From assembly GCA_002319955.1 (NCBI GenBank), contig DCJS01000031.1, positions 215 through 64,214 on the forward strand: DNA of 64,000 bases. The letters are read 5' to 3'. Source of the stretch: Flavobacteriales bacterium UBA1694. Lineage in GTDB: Bacteria > Bacteroidota > Bacteroidia > Flavobacteriales > Weeksellaceae. Positions 61,601 through 64,000 of the stretch are shown piece after piece (the first letter of the stretch is position 1; the number at the start of each line of letters is the position of its first letter). The position numbers were made by a program, and so were the translations under genes. The notes below the pieces were generated by a model. That model did no database searches. It was given only the letters and a program-made list of their open reading frames with translations, and was not told where the DNA came from.

Positions 61601-62322
61601 AAGAAGGAGCGCTTGTTAAGAGTTCGCCCCTTGTGAATTTAACAAATGATTTGTTAGATCAAAGTATTGCGCAGTGGGTAAAAGAAATTGCGCAGTCCCA
61701 AATTCTTGTTTTCTCAGGTGGATTCTCCGCCGGAGATGAGCCCGATGGCTCCGCAAAATTTATTGTGAATGTGCTTAAGAATGAGCGCATGAAAGAGGCT
61801 GTGATGGCCCTACTAGAGCGCGATGGAATGATCTTAGGAATCTGTAATGGCTTCCAAGCTCTGGTTAAGTCTGGACTTTTGCCTTATGGTGAGATTCGCG
61901 ATTTGGATGCAAGCTCGCCGACGCTTGCTCATAATGCGATTGGACGTCATATCTCTCAAATGGTTAAGGTTAAAGTAAGCTCCGAGCATTCGCCTTGGTT
62001 AGCTGGCACCAAAGGCCAAGAGTACACCATTCCTATTTCCCATGGAGAAGGCCGATTTGTCGCTTCTAAAGAAAGTCTCGAGGAACTTTACCGAAACGGT
62101 CAAATTGCAACGCAGTACGTGAATTTAGAAGGAGAGATTGCGCACGGCATGCCTTTTAACCCAAATAATTCTTTTTTCGGAATTGAAGGAATTACCTCCA
62201 AAGATGGAAAAATATTTGGTCGTATGGGACATACAGAGCGCTATTCACCTGGGCTTATGAAAAACATTCCTGAGGCGAACTACCACAATGTATTCAAAAA
62301 CGGTGTGGACTATTTCAAGTAA
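58633..62322 (+). CDS. purL: Phosphoribosylformylglycinamidine synthase (single-chain PurL)
   Basis: A 1229-residue single-chain enzyme that converts FGAR to FGAM with glutamine and ATP. It combines the PurS-like N terminus, the synthetase halves (TYWSDHCRHTTFETEL, KNETHNHPTEIEPFGGAST, FGAGGVSVAIGE, AAIGGKDSMSGSF) and a C-terminal class I glutamine amidotransferase. The amidotransferase has FPGTNCEYETINAF and the nucleophile cysteine in ILGICNGFQALVKSG, with HGEGRFVA later. It is the large form found in Proteobacteria and Bacteroidota. The frame opens at a TTG (58621), but ATG 58633 fits better. Confidence 0.96.
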   Translation: MKKRIFVEKKGLFDVQSPSVLQDIKAVVPEIKGVKVYNIYDLFGLSSEDFSKVVHTTFVDPVTDILHEEIPAKGLYFATEYLAGQYDQRADSAEQCITLLTGNETSQVRSGSLIELQGVDSVQLQVIKDHLINKVESQEKDLNLLEIPKEQEPKPVPIHIGFTRFSLSELEAFHREHSFSFDMEDMAFIQAYFQKEERDPSETELKVLDTYWSDHCRHTTFETELSSVEFSGPQKQILERIYADYQNKRAFLKREHKAISLMDLGTIAAKYLYKTGKLDDLVVSEEINACTIEIQAKYDGKKEPWYLLFKNETHNHPTEIEPFGGASTCLGGAIRDPLSGRAYVYQAMRLSGSGNALEPISSTLAGKLPQRTISKKAASGYSSYGNQIGLATTLVEEIYHPGYKAKRMEVGFVVGAVPKNWVKREEPVVGDLVIVLGGATGRDGVGGATGSSKEQDQESIHTLSTEVQKGNAVEERKIQRLFRNPEVTRLIKKSNDFGAGGVSVAIGEIASSLSINLDEMPLKYEGLSGTELAISESQERMAVVIEAKDKQTFISLCEKENIYAFQIAEVNASGRMQMYWKGKKIVDLSRAFLDTNGCRKLQSAKVSHLETFEPAVVEFSRENLLELLKDKNIASQKGLHEMFDASVGGTTVAMPFGGRYQETLMEGSVQTLPIIGAKDVQTVSYASWGFDADHSSANSLSGAALAVVESVSKIVAMGGDYRTIRLSFQEYFEKLGNDPDKWGKPLSSLLGAYDAQMNFELAAIGGKDSMSGSFENLNVPPTLISFACAHGDKDQVISPELKKAGNLLYHFNHTLDSNGMPQYEALKAVYLELHELIKNKKVVSVKTVKQGGVAVALAKMAFGNKLGAAVNLQSSALLSSSIGSLVIESTESIESEYLQPIGEVSSKAVIELNYEEFTIQELLQAYKGTFEELFPTKEKEAVVISLDESLNSTSLSPVLIKSHGIASPRVFAPLFPGTNCEYETINAFAKEGALVKSSPLVNLTNDLLDQSIAQWVKEIAQSQILVFSGGFSAGDEPDGSAKFIVNVLKNERMKEAVMALLERDGMILGICNGFQALVKSGLLPYGEIRDLDASSPTLAHNAIGRHISQMVKVKVSSEHSPWLAGTKGQEYTIPISHGEGRFVASKESLEELYRNGQIATQYVNLEGEIAHGMPFNPNNSFFGIEGITSKDGKIFGRMGHTERYSPGLMKNIPEANYHNVFKNGVDYFK

Positions 62323-62344
62323 ATTTTAAACCAGTAATTCAATT

Positions 62345-62384
62345 ATAAAGGCGGTAAGAGTTTTCTCTTGCCGCCTTTATTTTG
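62345..62384. terminator. Bidirectional terminator between purL and dgkA
   Basis: A 16-bp stem (62345-62360 with 62365-62380, one G-T pair) and loop TTTT, followed by TTTT. It serves purL on the plus strand and the convergent dgkA gene. Confidence 0.82.
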
Positions 62385-62390
62385 TAGGGT

Positions 62391-62756
62391 CTATTGGATG
62401 AGTTGAACAACATACGGGTAGTAAACCAGGCCTCCGACAATAAGAGATACAAGGGCGGCCACTAGGGTGGCCCCTGCGGCAATGTCTTTAATCTGGCCGA
62501 TCGTTATATTCCAACTCGGTTGAACAACATCTGCTAATTTCTCGATCGCTGTGTTGAGCAGTTCGAGACCTAAGACCAGTGCGCACACAATCAAGATAAG
62601 CGCCGATTCAAGGGCCGTCAAATCAAAATAAAATATTAGAATTATGTTCAAAAGCAGAGCGGAAATTTCAATTTGCAAATTGCGTTCGTGGGCCAGCGCA
62701 TAGCGTAGTCCCTTCGTGGCATTTTTTAGACTATGAAAAAAAGTTTTGTTTCTCAT
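62391..62756 (-). CDS. dgkA: Diacylglycerol / undecaprenol kinase family protein
   Basis: A 121-residue integral membrane kinase with three membrane helices. The signature ELLNTAIEKLADVVQP is the DgkA catalytic motif, and the N terminus has HSLKNATKGLRYALAHERN, with the conserved EISALLLN following. Family members phosphorylate diacylglycerol or undecaprenol; in Bacteroidota, undecaprenol is common but not proven. It is monocistronic and convergent with purL. Confidence 0.88.
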   Translation of the reverse strand: MRNKTFFHSLKNATKGLRYALAHERNLQIEISALLLNIILIFYFDLTALESALILIVCALVLGLELLNTAIEKLADVVQPSWNITIGQIKDIAAGATLVAALVSLIVGGLVYYPYVVQLIQ

Positions 62757-62861
62757 TTTGATTCGCTTAAAGATAAAAATTTATTTGTGATAGGCTCTAA
62801 AATGAGGCGAAAATTGTTAATAACTATACTCTTAAGGTTTCTCTGTTTTCCCTTTATTTGT

Positions 62862-62869
62862 TATATTTG
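62862..62869 (+). promoter_or_regulatory. -7 promoter box of dnaN
   Basis: TATATTTG, 18 bases before the ATG at 62888. A TTTC at 62838-62841, 20 bases upstream, is one base off the consensus -33. Confidence 0.55.
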
Positions 62870-62887
62870 TACAAATTAAATTGATTT

Positions 62888-64000
62888 ATGAAATTTATCG
62901 TTTCAAGTGGAGACTTGCAAAAAGCATTGCAAACCGTAAGTGGAGTGATTTTGAGCTCACAATCCAGACCGATTTTAGAAAATTACTTGTTTGATTTAGA
63001 CCAAAATCAGTTGCAAATTACGGCCTCTGATGGGGAAACGACTTTGATCACGGGTCTTGAGGTGAAATCGGACGATACCGGTAGATTCGCCGTGCCTGCA
63101 AAGATTTTTCAAGATTTTGTAAAAACCTATGGGGAGCAGCCCCTAACATTGTCTGTGAAAGACAATGAAGAAAGTAGCGGAAGCCTACTTGAAATTTTAG
63201 ACGAAAAAGATAATTTTGCTGTCGCCCTTGACAATGCAGAAGACTATCCGGAGCTAAGTGAATTTGATGCGGGACAAAAAGTGGTGATTCCAGCGGGCGT
63301 TCTTTCAGAAGCCTTAAATAACACCCTTTTTGCAACTTCAAACGATTCTCTAAGACCGGTAATGACCGGGGTGCTTTTCCAATTCTCGGAAAGTGAAACC
63401 AATTTCGTTTCCACCGATTCTCACCGACTTGTCGTTTATAAAAGAACAGATTTAGTCGCTGAACCGATGGAGTTTATCATGCCGAAAAAACCTCTAGGGA
63501 TTTTCAGATCGATCTTATCGAATTCAGCTGAAGACGTTACCATAGAGTTTAGTGCCAATATGGCTAAGTTTACCTTTGGTAAAAACACATGGATCTGCCG
63601 TTTAATTGACGGGAAGTATCCAAATTACAGCGCGGTAATTCCGAAAGAAAACCCAAACATTTTAACAATCAACAGACCACTCTTATTGCAAGCCATCCGA
63701 CGGGCTTCAATTATGTCAAATAAATCAACGAATCAAGTCCGCTTCAAGCTCTCAGGAAACATTCTGCATCTTCATGCTGAAGATACGGAATATGCAAACA
63801 AAGCAGACATGCAGATTCCTTGTGATTACAACGGGGAAGATATCAATATTGGATTCAGTTCCAAATTCCTTACTGAGATGCTTTCTGTACTTGCCTCAGA
63901 CGACATTACAATTAAGATGTCAATGCCGACACGACCTGGAATTATTGAGCCAATTGATGGGCTGGAGGAGCACGAACATTTGCTTATGCTCTCAATGCCA
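62888..64000 (+). CDS. dnaN: DNA polymerase III beta subunit (sliding clamp), nearly complete
   Basis: 371 codons are visible and the frame runs off the end of the window. The family is about 370-375 residues, so only a few are missing. The N terminus is MKFIVSSGDLQKALQTVSG, with internal RPVMTGVLFQF, FVSTDSHRLVVYKR and the C-terminal HEHLLMLSMP, where the family ends with a short tail. The clamp encircles DNA and tethers the replicative polymerase. Neither dnaA nor recF is upstream; dgkA is. It has its own promoter. Confidence 0.95.
   Translation, partial: MKFIVSSGDLQKALQTVSGVILSSQSRPILENYLFDLDQNQLQITASDGETTLITGLEVKSDDTGRFAVPAKIFQDFVKTYGEQPLTLSVKDNEESSGSLLEILDEKDNFAVALDNAEDYPELSEFDAGQKVVIPAGVLSEALNNTLFATSNDSLRPVMTGVLFQFSESETNFVSTDSHRLVVYKRTDLVAEPMEFIMPKKPLGIFRSILSNSAEDVTIEFSANMAKFTFGKNTWICRLIDGKYPNYSAVIPKENPNILTINRPLLLQAIRRASIMSNKSTNQVRFKLSGNILHLHAEDTEYANKADMQIPCDYNGEDINIGFSSKFLTEMLSVLASDDITIKMSMPTRPGIIEPIDGLEEHEHLLMLSMP

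Noticed and set aside
1..64000. CRISPR arrays, insertion sequences or prophage genes
   Set aside because: No regularly spaced repeats, transposase or phage structural motifs were seen on either strand.

Overview
The window looks like a chromosomal segment of a Bacteroidota, most likely a member of the Flavobacteriales close to Chryseobacterium/Weeksellaceae. Three things point there: the SusC/SusD pair; family-restricted genes (DUF5686, DUF4197, DUF4260, two YceI proteins); and at least fifteen upstream boxes of the form TAnnTTTG, several with TTTG or TTG 19-22 bases earlier, which is the Bacteroidota primary-sigma promoter. The genus is inferred. No insertion sequence, prophage, CRISPR array or rRNA was seen. 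The only tRNA found is tRNA-Leu(CAA).

Layout. 1-323 is the 3' end of mutY. 485-4678 holds a PfkB-type sugar kinase and two SurA/PpiC-like periplasmic chaperones. 4762-8049 holds a nitronate monooxygenase-like flavoprotein, a rhodanese, queG and a thioredoxin-reductase-like flavoenzyme. 8103-10569 (minus) is a YceI - porin - YceI unit. 10611-11662 is an AT-rich, gene-free kilobase next to tRNA-Leu. 11842-15910 holds a metallo-beta-lactamase-fold hydrolase, a widespread protein of unknown function, a GAF protein, a BtuF-like protein and a lipoprotein. 16085-19459 carries rpsO and pnp, separated by two small minus-strand membrane-protein genes. Fhs, an outer-membrane barrel, glucokinase, a hydrolase and serine dehydratase follow to 25888.

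25892-33390 is mainly minus strand: ald - DUF4258 - tyrA as one probable operon, then tsaE, an asparaginase-like peptidase, DedA, prfB and an unusual AAA+ ATPase. AlaS is divergent from the ATPase. A DUF5686 outer-membrane protein, a thiolase, an NAPE-PLD-like hydrolase, a glutaminyl cyclotransferase lipoprotein, a deoxynucleoside kinase and an ArsC-like reductase follow.

The most distinctive region is 45361-56734, a polysaccharide utilization locus (PUL): promoter and palindromic operator, SusC, SusD, LamG lipoprotein, two tandem GH144 lipoproteins, a secreted esterase-like hydrolase and a GH3 beta-glucosidase. GH144 enzymes are endo-beta-1,2-glucanases, and GH144 next to GH3 is the arrangement known for beta-1,2-glucan use in Bacteroides. 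The likely substrate is therefore beta-1,2-glucan (sophoran, or bacterial cyclic/osmoregulated glucans) rather than starch. Released glucose could be phosphorylated by the glucokinase at 22594. The window closes with purB, purL, dgkA and a nearly complete dnaN.

Promoter boxes were also used to choose between alternative start codons for several genes; these cases are noted in the entries.
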